Source: Mesobaculum littorinae (GTDB taxonomy: Bacteria; Pseudomonadota; Alphaproteobacteria; Rhodobacterales; Rhodobacteraceae). From it: a stretch of 64,000 nucleotides of DNA. The position numbers were made by a program, and so were the translations under genes. The notes under the pieces are model-generated. The model saw nothing but the letters and a program-made list of their open reading frames with translations. It searched no databases and had not been told where the DNA came from. Position 1 is the first letter of the stretch, and each line of letters opens with the position of its first letter. The stretch lies in assembly GCF_004011175.1 (NCBI RefSeq), contig NZ_RQXX01000002.1, positions 248,001 through 312,000 on the forward strand, written 5' to 3'. Below are positions 46,168 through 55,588 of the stretch, piece by piece.

Positions 46168-47469
46168 TTGGATACGGGCTGGATAACCTCTCTTGCGCTG
46201 CACGCCGCGCTGATCCTCTTCGCGCTGTTCGGGGGCCTGTTCCGGGCCGACCCGCTGCCGCCGACGCAGAACACCGAAGTCACCATCCTGTCCGAGGAGG
46301 AGTTCGCGGCGTTGTCGCGGCCCGATCTCGCCGAAGAGCCGACCGCCGCCGGTCCCGCGACCGAGCCGGTCGAAGAGCCGACGGACCAACCGGTCGAGGA
46401 GACGCCGCCCGAGGTCGCCCCCGATATCGGTGACATGGCCCCGCCGCCGACACCCCCCGCCACGGAAGAGCCCGCCCCCGAGGCGATCGAGGAACCCACG
46501 CCCGAGCCGCAGCCCGAGCCCACGCCCGAGCCTGCGCCCGAACCCGATCCGGTACCCGAAACCATCCCCGAGCTTGCGCCCGAGGCCGAGGTGTCGGACG
46601 TGCCGCCCGAGCCGCTGGCCCCGCCTCCGGCCGAAGAGGTCGCCGAGGCGCCTTCGGACGTGCGCCCGCGTCCCGCGCCGCGCGTGTCGCCCGATCCCGC
46701 GCCACCGCCGCCGCCCGACGCCGAAACCGCGCCCGAGGCCAACGAACCTCCGCCGCCGCCCGAAGAGGCGCTCGAGCCCGAACCCGAGCCGGTGGAGGAG
46801 GAAGAGCCCGCAGCGCCCGAGGAATCCGCGCCCGAGATCGTGACCGAAGCCGAGCCCCCGGCGCCGCAGGGGCCCGAGGTCTCGCTGCGTCCGCGCACCC
46901 GGCCCGCGCGCCCGACGCAAACCGCCGCCGCGCCCGAAGCCGAGGCGGATCCCGAGCCTGCCCCGCAGACGCCGGGCAGCACGACCGAAGCCGCATCGGA
47001 GCCCGAGCCCGAGACGCCCGCGGAAGAGACCGGGGGCCGTGACGTGGTCGCCGACGCGGTGGCCGAGGCGCTGGCCCAGTCCAACGCCGAAACCGGCAGC
47101 GGAGCGGATGCGGCCGACGCCGCGCCGACCCAGGGCGCGCCCGCCGGTCCGCCGCTGACCCAGGGCGAGCGCGACGCGCTGCGCGTAGCGGTGCAGCAGT
47201 GCTGGACGGTCGACGTCGGCTCCGAGGCGTCGAGCGTCACCGTGACCGTCGGCTTCGACATGGAGCGGACCGGGCAGGTCGTTTCGTCCTCGATCCGGAT
47301 GCTGAATGCCGAGGGTGGGTCCGACGCGGCCTCTCGCACCGCGTTCGAGGCCGCGCGCCGCGCGATCCTGCGCTGCCAGTCGGGCGGCTATGACATGCCC
47401 GCTGAGAAGTACGAGCGCTGGCGGCAGGTCGAGATCACCTTCAACCCCGACCAGATGCGGGGCCGCTGA
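46168..47469 (+). CDS. tolA: Tol-Pal energy transducer TolA
   Basis: A 433-residue protein. The start is a TTG with GAGGAG seven bases upstream; no ATG is available. An N-terminal membrane anchor (WITSLALHAALILFALFGGLF, in domain I) precedes a 240-residue Pro/Glu-rich domain II (PEPQPEPTPEPAPEPDP-type). The C-terminal TolA domain III covers about 340-433 (ALRVAVQQCWTVD, VTVTVGFDMERTGQVV, AFEAARRAILRCQSGGYDMP). TolA spans the periplasm to Pal and TolB. The Pro/Glu-rich middle replaces the Ala/Lys coiled helix of E. coli TolA. Confidence 0.93.
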   Translation: MDTGWITSLALHAALILFALFGGLFRADPLPPTQNTEVTILSEEEFAALSRPDLAEEPTAAGPATEPVEEPTDQPVEETPPEVAPDIGDMAPPPTPPATEEPAPEAIEEPTPEPQPEPTPEPAPEPDPVPETIPELAPEAEVSDVPPEPLAPPPAEEVAEAPSDVRPRPAPRVSPDPAPPPPPDAETAPEANEPPPPPEEALEPEPEPVEEEEPAAPEESAPEIVTEAEPPAPQGPEVSLRPRTRPARPTQTAAAPEAEADPEPAPQTPGSTTEAASEPEPETPAEETGGRDVVADAVAEALAQSNAETGSGADAADAAPTQGAPAGPPLTQGERDALRVAVQQCWTVDVGSEASSVTVTVGFDMERTGQVVSSSIRMLNAEGGSDAASRTAFEAARRAILRCQSGGYDMPAEKYERWRQVEITFNPDQMRGR

Positions 47470-47963
47470 TGCTTGAGCTTCTGTTTCTCGCCGGCCTGCT
47501 GTTCGTGGGCGTTGCCCCGGGCGGGTCGGTTCCACCCGTTGCCGCGCCTTCGACCGAACCTCCGTCTGCCTCGGCGCCGCAGGCGCCCGGGGCACCCTTG
47601 CCGCGGTCGCTGCCGCGATCAGAGGGGAAGGATCGGAATCAAGCCGCGGAGACGGCTGATATTGTCGACGCACTCAGGCGCGCCGTCCTCCCCTGCTGGG
47701 TAGTTCGGCCCGGCACCGCTGCGGCGCAGACCCCCGTGACCGTTCGTTTCCAGCTTAATGGTGACGGGCACATCGCCATGGACCGCGTCGAACTGGTGAC
47801 GAATGGCGGTCCGGTCGGCGAAGCCGAAAAGCAGGCCTTCGAGGCCGCGCGCAACGCGGTTCTGCGCTGCGAGGGCGAGGGATACGATATCCCGGGGCTA
47901 TCGCGCCCCATGGACATAGAGCTGGCATTCGACCCTACCGCACCCGCGGAGCCGCGTCAGTGA
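47469..47963 (+). CDS. Free-standing TolA domain III paralogue, exported
   Basis: A 164-residue protein. It starts MLELLFLAGLLFVGVAPGG, a signal peptide or anchor, then a Pro/Ala/Ser-rich linker to about 55. A domain follows that aligns with the end of the upstream TolA: ALRRAVLPCWVV against ALRVAVQQCWTV, and AFEAARNAVLRCEGEGYDIP against AFEAARRAILRCQSGGYDMP. Both Cys and the helix spacing are conserved. The ATG overlaps the tolA stop (TGATG), so it is co-translated. It probably competes with, or helps, TolA in binding TolB, Pal or a Tol partner; this is inference. Confidence 0.8.
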   Translation: MLELLFLAGLLFVGVAPGGSVPPVAAPSTEPPSASAPQAPGAPLPRSLPRSEGKDRNQAAETADIVDALRRAVLPCWVVRPGTAAAQTPVTVRFQLNGDGHIAMDRVELVTNGGPVGEAEKQAFEAARNAVLRCEGEGYDIPGLSRPMDIELAFDPTAPAEPRQ

Positions 47964-48198
47964 CCCGAATGCGCCTCTCTGTGCGTGGCTTCGGACTGGA
48001 CCGGGCCCGCCGCCACGCAACACCCGGGCGCAGGATGTCCGGCGTCGGCCGGCAGCGCGCAAGCAGGCATCCCATGACGGGGGCGGGCAGGATGGCAGAG
48101 CGGGTTCACACGGAATTGTGTCGCCCGTTCGCCGCACACGCCCTTAAAGGCTGGCGGGACCTGCACGACACTGGAACGGAAGAGTGAAGGACACGTTA

Positions 48199-49551
48199 AT
48201 GCGCCCGATGACTGCGAGGACCCGCATGAAGACACTACTCTCCCTGATCGCGCTTTCCGTTGCCGCGGCAGGTGCCCCCGCCGTGGCCCAGGACAGCCCC
48301 GGACCGCTGAGGATCGAGATCACCGAAGGTGTGATCGAACCCTTGCCCTTCGCGATCCCCACCTTCGTGGCCGAAAACGCCGCCGCGCAGGAATGGGCCG
48401 ACCGGATCACCCGCGTCGTGTCCGAGGACCTGACCGGCACGGGCCTGTTCCGCGAATTGCCGCGCGACGCCTTCATCACGCAGGTGTCGAGCTTCGATTC
48501 CAACGTCTCCTACGCCGACTGGAAGGCGATCAACGCGCAGGCGCTGATCACCGGCGCCGTGTCGGCCACGCCCGACGGCCAGTTGACGGTAAAGTTCCGC
48601 CTCTTCGACGTCTTCGCCGAAAGCCAGCTGGGCGAGGGGCTTCAGTTCAACGGCACCAGCGACGGCTGGCGCCGCATCGCGCACAAGGTCGCCGACGCGG
48701 TCTACAGCCGGATCACCGGCGAGGGCGGCTATTTCGACAGCCGCGTCGTCTTCGTGTCCGAGCGCGGGCCCAAGGACGACCGCCAGAAACGGCTGGGCGT
48801 GATGGATTACGACGGCGCCAACGTGCAGTACCTGACCGACAGCTCGACCATCGTGCTGGCGCCGCGCTTCTCGCCCTCGGGCGACCGGGTGCTTTATACC
48901 AGCTACGAAACCGGGTTCCCCAAGATCTACGAACTCGACGTCGGCACCGTCAGCCGCACGGCGCTGCCCGTTCCGGCCGAAGGTATGACCTTTTCGCCGC
49001 GCTACGCGCCCGACGGTCGGACGATCATCTTCTCGCTCAGCGACAACGGCAACACCGACATCTATCGCCTGCGTCCGGGCGGCGCGCCCGAGGCGCTGAC
49101 CACCGCGCCGTCGATCGAGACCGCGCCCAGCTATTCGCCCGACGGCAGCCAGATCGTCTTTGAATCCGACCGCTCGGGCACGCCGCAGCTTTACATCATG
49201 CCCGCCAACGGGGGCGAGGCGCGGCGGATCTCGTTCGGCGAGGGGCGTTACGGCACCCCCGTCTGGTCGCCGCGCGGTGACCTGATCGCCTTTACCAAGC
49301 AGAACGCGGGCCGCTTCCACATCGGCGTGATGCGCACCGACGGCTCGGAAGAGCGGCTGCTGACGGCCAGCTTCCTCGACGAGGGGCCGACCTGGGCACC
49401 CAATGGCCGCGTGCTGATGTTCACCCGGGAAACCAGCGGGGCGGGCGGTGAATCGGCGCTCTACTCGGTCGATGTCTCGGGCCGGAACCTCAAGCGTGTG
49501 CCGGTCGACGGTGCGGCGTCGGACCCCGCGTGGTCGCCGCTTCTGCCATAA
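48199..49551 (+). CDS. tolB: Tol-Pal system periplasmic protein TolB
   Basis: A 450-residue protein with a signal peptide ([22 protein letters not shown]). The N-terminal TolB domain (about 30-160, [18 protein letters not shown]) precedes a six-bladed WD40-like propeller. Its repeats read [39 protein letters not shown] and [11 protein letters not shown]. It binds Pal and TolA. The ATG at 48199 has AAGGA seven bases upstream; the ATG at 48226 with GAGGA is a close alternative and starts directly at the signal peptide. Confidence 0.95.
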   Translation: MRPMTARTRMKTLLSLIALSVAAAGAPAVAQDSPGPLRIEITEGVIEPLPFAIPTFVAENAAAQEWADRITRVVSEDLTGTGLFRELPRDAFITQVSSFDSNVSYADWKAINAQALITGAVSATPDGQLTVKFRLFDVFAESQLGEGLQFNGTSDGWRRIAHKVADAVYSRITGEGGYFDSRVVFVSERGPKDDRQKRLGVMDYDGANVQYLTDSSTIVLAPRFSPSGDRVLYTSYETGFPKIYELDVGTVSRTALPVPAEGMTFSPRYAPDGRTIIFSLSDNGNTDIYRLRPGGAPEALTTAPSIETAPSYSPDGSQIVFESDRSGTPQLYIMPANGGEARRISFGEGRYGTPVWSPRGDLIAFTKQNAGRFHIGVMRTDGSEERLLTASFLDEGPTWAPNGRVLMFTRETSGAGGESALYSVDVSGRNLKRVPVDGAASDPAWSPLLP

Positions 49552-49632
49552 GCGGGGGCGTTCCCTCCGGCTCTGGTCAATGATACACTCCTCGCCTTAT
49601 AGGGCAGAGAATTTTCGCACAGGATACTGACT

Positions 49633-50172
49633 ATGAAACATATCGGTAAGGTCATCGTGCTGACCGCCACCCTCGGGCTCGCCGCCTGTTCGAACCCCGA
49701 CCGCTTTGGCGCCGGCGGCGCGGACGGCATGGGCACCGACCCCTATGGCGCGGGCGCAGGCGCCGGCATGGGTCAGGTGACCAGCGGCGCGCTGGACCCC
49801 ACCACGCCCGCCTATTTCAACCAAACCATCGGCGACCGCGTGCTGTTCGCCGTCGACACCTCGACCCTGTCGCCGCAGGCACGCGAGACGCTGACCGCGC
49901 AGTCGAACTGGCTGATGCAGAACCCCGAGTTCACCGCCATCGTCGAAGGTCACGCCGACGAGCAGGGCACGCGGGAATACAACCTCGCCCTGGGCGAGCG
50001 TCGCGCCAACGCGGTGCAGGACTTCCTGATCGCGCAGGGCGTGCCCTCGACCCGCCTTCGCACGGTGTCCTACGGCAAGGAACGCCCGATCGAGGTCTGC
50101 TCGGACGAGGCATGCTATGCCAAGAACCGCCGTGCCGTGACCGTCGTCGCCGCCGGCGGCCTGACGAGCTGA
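49633..50172 (+). CDS. pal: Peptidoglycan-associated lipoprotein Pal
   Basis: A 179-residue outer-membrane lipoprotein. The signal ends in lipobox LAAC with the lipidated Cys at 19. A Gly-rich linker (about 27-48) leads to the OmpA-like domain with VEGHADEQGTREYNLALGERRANAVQDFL, which binds diaminopimelate in peptidoglycan. AACYAKNRRAV-like C-terminal sequence contains a Cys pair (VCSDEACYAK) that may be oxidised. It is the outer-membrane end of the Tol-Pal bridge. Confidence 0.96.
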   Translation: MKHIGKVIVLTATLGLAACSNPDRFGAGGADGMGTDPYGAGAGAGMGQVTSGALDPTTPAYFNQTIGDRVLFAVDTSTLSPQARETLTAQSNWLMQNPEFTAIVEGHADEQGTREYNLALGERRANAVQDFLIAQGVPSTRLRTVSYGKERPIEVCSDEACYAKNRRAVTVVAAGGLTS

Positions 50173-50195
50173 TCCCGACCCCCGAACGGAGGCCC

Positions 50196-51074
50196 ATGAT
50201 GATCCGACATTTGCCCAAGGCGGCCCTGATCCTCTCGCTAGGCCTCGCGGCGGTGCCTGTCGCGCCCGTGCCCGAGGCACAGGCGCAGACAGAGGCCAGT
50301 GACGAGACGCTGGCCGATATCCGGCAGGAACTGCAGGTTCTCTATGTCGAGGTGCAGCGGCTCAAACGCGAGCTGTCGACGACCGGCGCGCCCGACATGA
50401 ACCTGCAGGGCACGTCGGTGCTGGACCGGGTCGACCGGATGGAGGCCGAGCTTTCGCGCCTGACGGGCGAGGCCGAGGAGATGCAGTATCGCATCGACCG
50501 GGTCGTCAGCGACGGCACGAACAAGATCGGCGATCTTGAATTCCGGCTGTGCGAGCTTGAGGAGGGCTGCGATATCGGCAGCCTCGGCGACACGCCCACG
50601 CTGGGCGGTGACGCGGGCGCTGCACCCGCGCCCACGGCGGCCCCGGCCCCCGCGACGCCCCCCGCCGGGTCGGGCGGCGGTGCCGAACTTGCAATGTCGG
50701 AACAGGCGGACTTTGATCGGGCGAAGGAGGCCCTCGACTCCGGTGACTTTCAAGGCGCCGCTGACCTCTTTGCGTCCTTTACCACGACCTACACGGGCGG
50801 CCCCCTGACGGGGGACGCGCATTACTACCGGGGCGAGGCGCTGTCCAAGCTCGGCAATACGTCAGACGCCGCGCGCGCCTATCTCGAATCCTTCTCGGGC
50901 GCGCCGAATGGGCCGCGCGCGCCGCGGGCGCTGCTGAACCTCGGGCTTGCGCTGGACCAGCTGGACCAGCGCCCCGACGCCTGTGTCACGCTGGGCGAGG
51001 TGTCGAACCGCTTTCCGCAAAGCGATGCCTCGGTCGAGGCGCAGACCGCCCGCGCCAACATGGGCTGCTCCTAG
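50196..51074 (+). CDS. cpoB: Cell division coordinator CpoB (YbgF)
   Basis: A 292-residue periplasmic protein: signal peptide (to about 30, EAQAQ), N-terminal coiled coil (ETLADIRQELQVLYVEVQRLKREL), Pro/Ala linker, and C-terminal TPR repeats (FDRAKEALDSGDFQGAADLFASF and onward). In E. coli CpoB links Tol to PBP1B during division. ACGGAGG lies before the ATG. It closes the tol-pal cluster. Confidence 0.93.
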   Translation: MMIRHLPKAALILSLGLAAVPVAPVPEAQAQTEASDETLADIRQELQVLYVEVQRLKRELSTTGAPDMNLQGTSVLDRVDRMEAELSRLTGEAEEMQYRIDRVVSDGTNKIGDLEFRLCELEEGCDIGSLGDTPTLGGDAGAAPAPTAAPAPATPPAGSGGGAELAMSEQADFDRAKEALDSGDFQGAADLFASFTTTYTGGPLTGDAHYYRGEALSKLGNTSDAARAYLESFSGAPNGPRAPRALLNLGLALDQLDQRPDACVTLGEVSNRFPQSDASVEAQTARANMGCS

Positions 51075-51082
51075 GCCGGGCC

Positions 51083-52351
51083 GTGGCGCCCGATGCGCTG
51101 ACCCGGCAGGCGGGCGCCCATTTCGACCCCGACCCACCCGCCCGGCTCGGCATTGCCGTTTCGGGCGGTGGCGATTCCATGGCCCTGTTGCACATGCTGT
51201 CGGACTGGGCGGGGGAGGCTGGGGTCCGGCTTTCCGTCGCGACGGTCGATCACGGGCTGCGCGCGGAATCGGCGGAGGAGGCCACAGGCGTTGCCCGGGC
51301 CGCGGCGCGGCTGGGCCACGATCACACCACCCTGACCTGGCGTGAAAGGCCCCCGGGCAACCTGCAGGACGCGGCGCGACGGGCGCGATATGCGCTGCTG
51401 GCCGACTGGGCCCGGCAGCGGGGCCTGTCCGACATTGCGCTGGGGCATACCCGCGACGACCTGGCCGAGACCTTGCTGATGCGCCTCTCACGAAAGGCCG
51501 GCGTCGACGGTCTGGCCGGCATGGCGCCGGAATTCGACCGCGACGGCGCGCGGTTCCACCGGCCGCTGCTGTTCGCCGGCCGCGCCGACCTGCGGCAGTG
51601 GCTGCGCGACCGCGGGGTGGACTGGGTTGACGATCCGAGCAACGACGATCCCGCCTACCTGCGCAGCCGCGCCCGCCATGCCCTGCGCGACCTGTCCCCG
51701 CTGGGCATCGACGCCGCGGGGCTGGCACAGACCGCTCGCCACATGGCCGAAGCCCGCGACACCCTGCGTGCCGTCACGGCCGAGATTTTCGGCGCCATCG
51801 GCCGGACCGAGGCCGGCGACGTGATCCTCGACTTCGCAGGGCTGGCGCGTACGCCTGACGGTATCCAGCGACGGGTTCTGCGCGGGGCCATCGGCTGGAT
51901 CGCCGGGGGCGACTACGGCCCGCGTGAAACCGCGCTGGACCATGCCCGCGCCGCGCTTGCGGGGCAGGGGGCGGCGACGCTCGGCGGTGTGCTGATGCGA
52001 ATTCGGGGGGACGAGCTGCGGCTGACGCGCGAATACGCGGCCGTCGCTGGCTGCACCGCCACGCCCGGGGCGATCTGGGATGGTCGCTGGCTGCTGCGGG
52101 CCTCCGACGGGGCGCCCGGCGGGGTGGGCGACACCACGGGAATGGCGATTCGCGCGCTGGGGCCTGCGGGGCTGCGGCAGTGTCCGACCTGGCGCGCGGC
52201 GGGCATCCCGCGCGAAACGGTGCTGGCCGCCCCGGCGGTCTGGTGCGAAAACGTCGTCATTGCCGCCCCTCTGGCGGGGCTCGGGACCGCATGGCGCGCG
52301 GTTCTGGCGAAGAACCGCGACGATTTTACCGCCTATCTGTTATCGCATTGA
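51083..52351 (+). CDS. tilS: tRNA(Ile)-lysidine synthase
   Basis: A 422-residue enzyme that converts C34 of tRNA-Ile2 to lysidine, so the tRNA reads AUA. The PP-loop IAVSGGGDSMALLHML (about 24-39), VDHGLRAES and GHTRDDLAETLLMRL are diagnostic. The start is a GTG 8 bases after the cpoB stop. It lies between tol-pal and ftsH, the standard order in this order of bacteria. Confidence 0.95.
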   Translation: MAPDALTRQAGAHFDPDPPARLGIAVSGGGDSMALLHMLSDWAGEAGVRLSVATVDHGLRAESAEEATGVARAAARLGHDHTTLTWRERPPGNLQDAARRARYALLADWARQRGLSDIALGHTRDDLAETLLMRLSRKAGVDGLAGMAPEFDRDGARFHRPLLFAGRADLRQWLRDRGVDWVDDPSNDDPAYLRSRARHALRDLSPLGIDAAGLAQTARHMAEARDTLRAVTAEIFGAIGRTEAGDVILDFAGLARTPDGIQRRVLRGAIGWIAGGDYGPRETALDHARAALAGQGAATLGGVLMRIRGDELRLTREYAAVAGCTATPGAIWDGRWLLRASDGAPGGVGDTTGMAIRALGPAGLRQCPTWRAAGIPRETVLAAPAVWCENVVIAAPLAGLGTAWRAVLAKNRDDFTAYLLSH

Positions 52352-52375
52352 AGTGAGCGTCTCGATCCTTATCTT
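52348..52375 (+). promoter_or_regulatory. Candidate ftsH promoter
   Basis: TTGAAG (52348-52353) and TATCTT (52370-52375) are spaced by 16 bases and overlap the tilS stop. They would give ftsH transcription independent of tilS. The match is moderate. Confidence 0.35.
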
Positions 52376-52430
52376 AGGACCAACGCCTGGCGGGGCTCTC
52401 GACCGGGCGCGACTTTCATAGGAGAATTCC

Positions 52431-54350
52431 TTGGGCAACGCGCGCAACATCGCCTTCTGGGTCGTCCTGTTTCTGCTGATACTGGCGCTCTTCAACCTCT
52501 TTTCCGGCGGTCAGAACTCGATCTCGTCCCGCTCGATCAGCTACTCCGACTTCGTCGAGGCGGTAGACAACGGCGAAGTGTCGTCGGTCACGCTGGATGG
52601 CGAGCGGGTGATGTTCCGCGGAAACGACGGCAACGACTATGCAACGATCCAGCCCGACGGGGCGGACATCACCGACCGCCTGATCGACCAGGGCGTGACC
52701 GTGAACGCCAAGCCGCAGGAGCAGTCGGGCTTTACCACGATCCTGATGACCTTCCTGCCATTCATCCTGCTGATCGGCGTTTGGATCTATTTCATGAACC
52801 GGATGCAGGGCGGCGGACGCGGTGGCGCGATGGGCTTCGGCAAGTCCAAGGCAAAGCTTCTGACCGAAAAGCACGGGCGGGTGACCTTCGACGACGTCGC
52901 GGGCATCGACGAGGCGAAGGACGATCTGGAAGAGATCGTCGAATTCCTGCGCAACCCGCAGAAGTTCTCGCGCCTTGGCGGCAAGATCCCGAAAGGCGCG
53001 CTGCTGGTGGGCCCTCCGGGCACTGGTAAGACGCTGCTGGCCCGCGCCGTTGCGGGCGAGGCAGGCGTGCCCTTCTTCACCATCTCCGGCTCGGACTTTG
53101 TCGAGATGTTCGTGGGCGTCGGTGCCAGCCGCGTGCGCGACATGTTCGAACAGGCCAAGAAGAACGCGCCCTGCATCGTCTTCATCGACGAGATTGACGC
53201 CGTTGGGCGCAGCCGTGGCGTGGGCTACGGCGGTGGCAACGACGAGCGCGAGCAGACCCTGAACCAGCTTCTGGTCGAAATGGACGGGTTCGAGGCGAAC
53301 GAGGGCATCATCATCGTCGCGGCCACCAACCGCCCCGACGTGCTGGACCCCGCGCTGTTGCGCCCGGGCCGCTTCGACCGGCAGGTGCAGGTCCCGAACC
53401 CCGACATCAAGGGGCGCGAGAAGATCCTGGGCGTTCACGCCCGCAAGGTGCCGCTGGGCCCCAACGTCGATCTGCGCATCATCGCCCGTGGCTGCCCCGG
53501 TTTCTCGGGCGCCGATCTCGCCAACCTCGTGAACGAAGCCGCCCTGATGGCCGCGCGCGTCGGCCGCCGCTTCGTGACGATGGAGGATTTCGAGAACGCC
53601 AAGGACAAGGTCATGATGGGCTCGGAGCGCCGGTCCATGGTGATGACCGAGGACGAGAAGAAGCTGACCGCCTATCACGAGGCCGGGCATGCCATCGTCG
53701 GCCTGAACGTCCCGCAGCACGACCCGATCCACAAGGCGACGATCATCCCGCGCGGCCGGGCCCTGGGCCTGGTGCTGTCGCTGCCCGAGCGTGACCAGCT
53801 GTCGGTGACGCTGACCAAGTACAAGTCCAAGATCGCCATGGCGATGGGCGGGCGCGTGGCCGAAGAGATCATCTTCGGAAACGAGAACGTCACCTCGGGC
53901 GCCGCGTCGGACATCCAGCAGGTGACCAAGATCGCCCGCGCGATGGTCACCCAGTTCGGCTTTGCGCAAGAGCTGGGCTATGTCGACTACGCCAACGAAC
54001 AGCAAAGCTATCTGGGCTCCTACGGCTCGGGCAAGGACCACTCGGAAGAGACGCAGAAGCGGATCGACGCAACCGTCCGCGAACTGGTCGACGAAGGTTA
54101 CCAGACCGCGACGCGCATCCTGACGGAGAAAAGCGACGATCTGCATCGCTTGGCGCAGGGTCTTCTGGAATACGAGACCCTGACCGGCAACGAAATCCTG
54201 AAGGTCATCGCGGGCGAGCCCCTGAACCGCGGTGATGACGAGGATGATCGCCCTGATCAGGGGAACACGCCCTCGATCACGGCGATCCCGAAAACCTCGA
54301 AGCCGAAGCCGCCCAGCGATGGGGGCCTGAACCCCGAACCTTCGGCCTGA
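52431..54350 (+). CDS. ftsH: ATP-dependent zinc metalloprotease FtsH
   Basis: A 639-residue membrane protease that degrades misassembled membrane proteins and regulators. It has two N-terminal helices (about 5-22, and 103-121). The AAA ATPase domain has Walker A GPPGTGKT (194-201) and Walker [13 protein letters not shown], with SRH residues in [19 protein letters not shown]. The zinc site HEAGH is at 416-420. The start is TTG, with AGGAGA before it; no nearby ATG fits. A strong terminator follows. Confidence 0.97.
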   Translation: MGNARNIAFWVVLFLLILALFNLFSGGQNSISSRSISYSDFVEAVDNGEVSSVTLDGERVMFRGNDGNDYATIQPDGADITDRLIDQGVTVNAKPQEQSGFTTILMTFLPFILLIGVWIYFMNRMQGGGRGGAMGFGKSKAKLLTEKHGRVTFDDVAGIDEAKDDLEEIVEFLRNPQKFSRLGGKIPKGALLVGPPGTGKTLLARAVAGEAGVPFFTISGSDFVEMFVGVGASRVRDMFEQAKKNAPCIVFIDEIDAVGRSRGVGYGGGNDEREQTLNQLLVEMDGFEANEGIIIVAATNRPDVLDPALLRPGRFDRQVQVPNPDIKGREKILGVHARKVPLGPNVDLRIIARGCPGFSGADLANLVNEAALMAARVGRRFVTMEDFENAKDKVMMGSERRSMVMTEDEKKLTAYHEAGHAIVGLNVPQHDPIHKATIIPRGRALGLVLSLPERDQLSVTLTKYKSKIAMAMGGRVAEEIIFGNENVTSGAASDIQQVTKIARAMVTQFGFAQELGYVDYANEQQSYLGSYGSGKDHSEETQKRIDATVRELVDEGYQTATRILTEKSDDLHRLAQGLLEYETLTGNEILKVIAGEPLNRGDDEDDRPDQGNTPSITAIPKTSKPKPPSDGGLNPEPSA

Positions 54351-54368
54351 AGTCGGACCGGCTCAATA

Positions 54369-54397
54369 CGGCCCCGCCCCATAGGCGGGGCCGTTTT
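54369..54397 (+). terminator. Intrinsic terminator after ftsH
   Basis: CGGCCCCGCC and GGCGGGGCCG form a 10-bp stem with a CCATA loop, followed by TTTTCGTTT, 18 bases after the ftsH stop. Confidence 0.92.
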
Positions 54398-54878
54398 CGT
54401 TTCGGGGGGCGACAGGGTATTCGCGTCGCCTTACGTGCCACGTACCGGTGCATCAGAAGCTAAGGCCGATTGGCCGCCCGACGGCTATGGCCGGTCCCTG
54501 AACTGCGCTTGACCCCCGCGCTTTCCCGGGGGCTTTACTGACCTGGGCCGCGGCTCATGCGTGATGGCGCGTTCCGGCTGGACCTCTGCTGCGCGGGGCT
54601 GCGTCCTGGGCGCGACGTCTCGGCCTGCGCCCGCCCCACCGCTTCACCAATGGGTCCGCGATGCGGTGGATTACCAGAGACTTGGCGACTGCGGTCATCT
54701 TCGCCTCCCTTGCGATCTACGACGACGCCCTTGGCCGGGTCTATCTCGTGGCACGGGACGCGCGGCCTTCTGCCCTGTCCGGCGTCTGTCCTTCGTGCTG
54801 ACCCGCCCACCCTTGGCCGCTTGCCCTTCACGAACGGATTGGGAATAGTCGCGTCACCCTAGGGGAAGGAGCCTCACT
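54398..54878. other. Intergenic stretch between ftsH terminator and MOSC gene
   Basis: About 480 bases without a recognised gene, less GC-rich than the neighbours. The only protein-like frame that I see is a 46-codon ORF at 54661-54801 (separate entry). It may contain decayed coding sequence; no RNA gene was recognised. AGGGGAAGGAG just upstream of 54879 is the MOSC ribosome binding site. Confidence 0.45.
54661..54801 (+). CDS. Possible 46-residue ORF, unknown
   Basis: An ATG frame starting MRWITRDLATAVIFASLAIY, followed by a DDALGRVYLVARDARP segment and ending in a Cys-containing CPSC tail. It has balanced composition, unlike the Arg/Pro-rich chance frames nearby. There is a hydrophobic central segment but only a weak GGG before the ATG. 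It could be a small gene or the remnant of a longer one. Confidence 0.25.
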   Translation: MRWITRDLATAVIFASLAIYDDALGRVYLVARDARPSALSGVCPSC

Positions 54879-55484
54879 ATGCCCACGCTTGTCGACACTG
54901 GCCTCGCGGCCCGGATCACATGGCTGGGCACGGTGCCGAACCGCGACCGGGCGCCCATCGATGGTGTCGCGCTGGACGAGATGACCCTGGGGTGGGAGGG
55001 GTATGCAGCCGAGGTGCATGCAGGCCTGACCCGCCCGTCCTGTTCGCGGGTGAAGAACCTTTATCCCCGCGGAACCGAGATCCGGAACACCCGCCAGCTG
55101 TCGATCCTGAGCGCGGAAGAGCTGGCCGGGATCGCCGCCGACCTCGACCTCGACGCCATTGATCCGCGTTGGTTGGGCGCCTCGGTGGTGGTGGAAGGGC
55201 TGAGGGATTTTACCCACCTGCCGCCCTCGTCGCGCCTGCAGTCCGAGGACGGGACAACTCTGACCGTCGATCTGCTGAATGGGCCATGCCAGTTTCCCGC
55301 GATGTCGATCGAAGAGGCGCATCCGGGCCACGGCAAGGCCTTCAAGAGGGTGGCCGAGGGGCGGCGCGGCGTGGTTGCTTGGGTCGAACGTCCCGGGCGG
55401 CTGCGGATCGGGGACGCGCTGCGCCTTTTCGTGCCAGAGCAACGAGCGTGGACCGGACAGGCCGCCCCTGTCATGGCGGAGTGA
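54879..55484 (+). CDS. MOSC domain protein
   Basis: A 201-residue protein of the MOSC (molybdenum cofactor sulfurase C-terminal) superfamily. GWEGYAAEVHAGLTRPSCSRVKNLYPRGTEIRNTRQLSILSAEEL and AFKRVAEGRRGVVAWVERPGRLRIGD are typical. A Cys in NGPCQFPAMSIEE is at the position often linked to sulfur or cofactor binding. The reaction is unknown. GAAGGAG lies before the ATG. Confidence 0.88.
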   Translation: MPTLVDTGLAARITWLGTVPNRDRAPIDGVALDEMTLGWEGYAAEVHAGLTRPSCSRVKNLYPRGTEIRNTRQLSILSAEELAGIAADLDLDAIDPRWLGASVVVEGLRDFTHLPPSSRLQSEDGTTLTVDLLNGPCQFPAMSIEEAHPGHGKAFKRVAEGRRGVVAWVERPGRLRIGDALRLFVPEQRAWTGQAAPVMAE

Positions 55485-55519
55485 CGGCTGTGTCTGCTTC
55501 GCAAGGCGTGCCGAAATAG

Positions 55520-55549
55520 GAAAACGCCGGGCCTTTGCTGGCCCGGCGT
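55520..55549 (-). terminator. Intrinsic terminator of the 25-residue membrane ORF
   Basis: ACGCCGGGCC and GGCCCGGCGT pair around TTTGCT. On the minus strand the stem is followed by TTTTCC, 40 bases after the stop of the small ORF. On the plus strand, after MOSC, only CTTGG follows, so it probably serves mainly the minus strand. Confidence 0.75.
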
Positions 55550-55588
55550 CTTGGAACGATCAGTCTTGGGTCGACTGGTACCGGCGGA

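Noticed and set aside
46114-47673. Minus-strand Gly/Arg/Leu-rich frames over tolA
   Set aside because: They mirror the Pro/Glu codons of the TolA spacer; no domain or start signal.
55501-55560. Terminator for the MOSC gene on the plus strand
   Set aside because: The stem is good but the plus-strand side lacks a T run; the T run is on the minus strand, so I assigned it to the microprotein gene.
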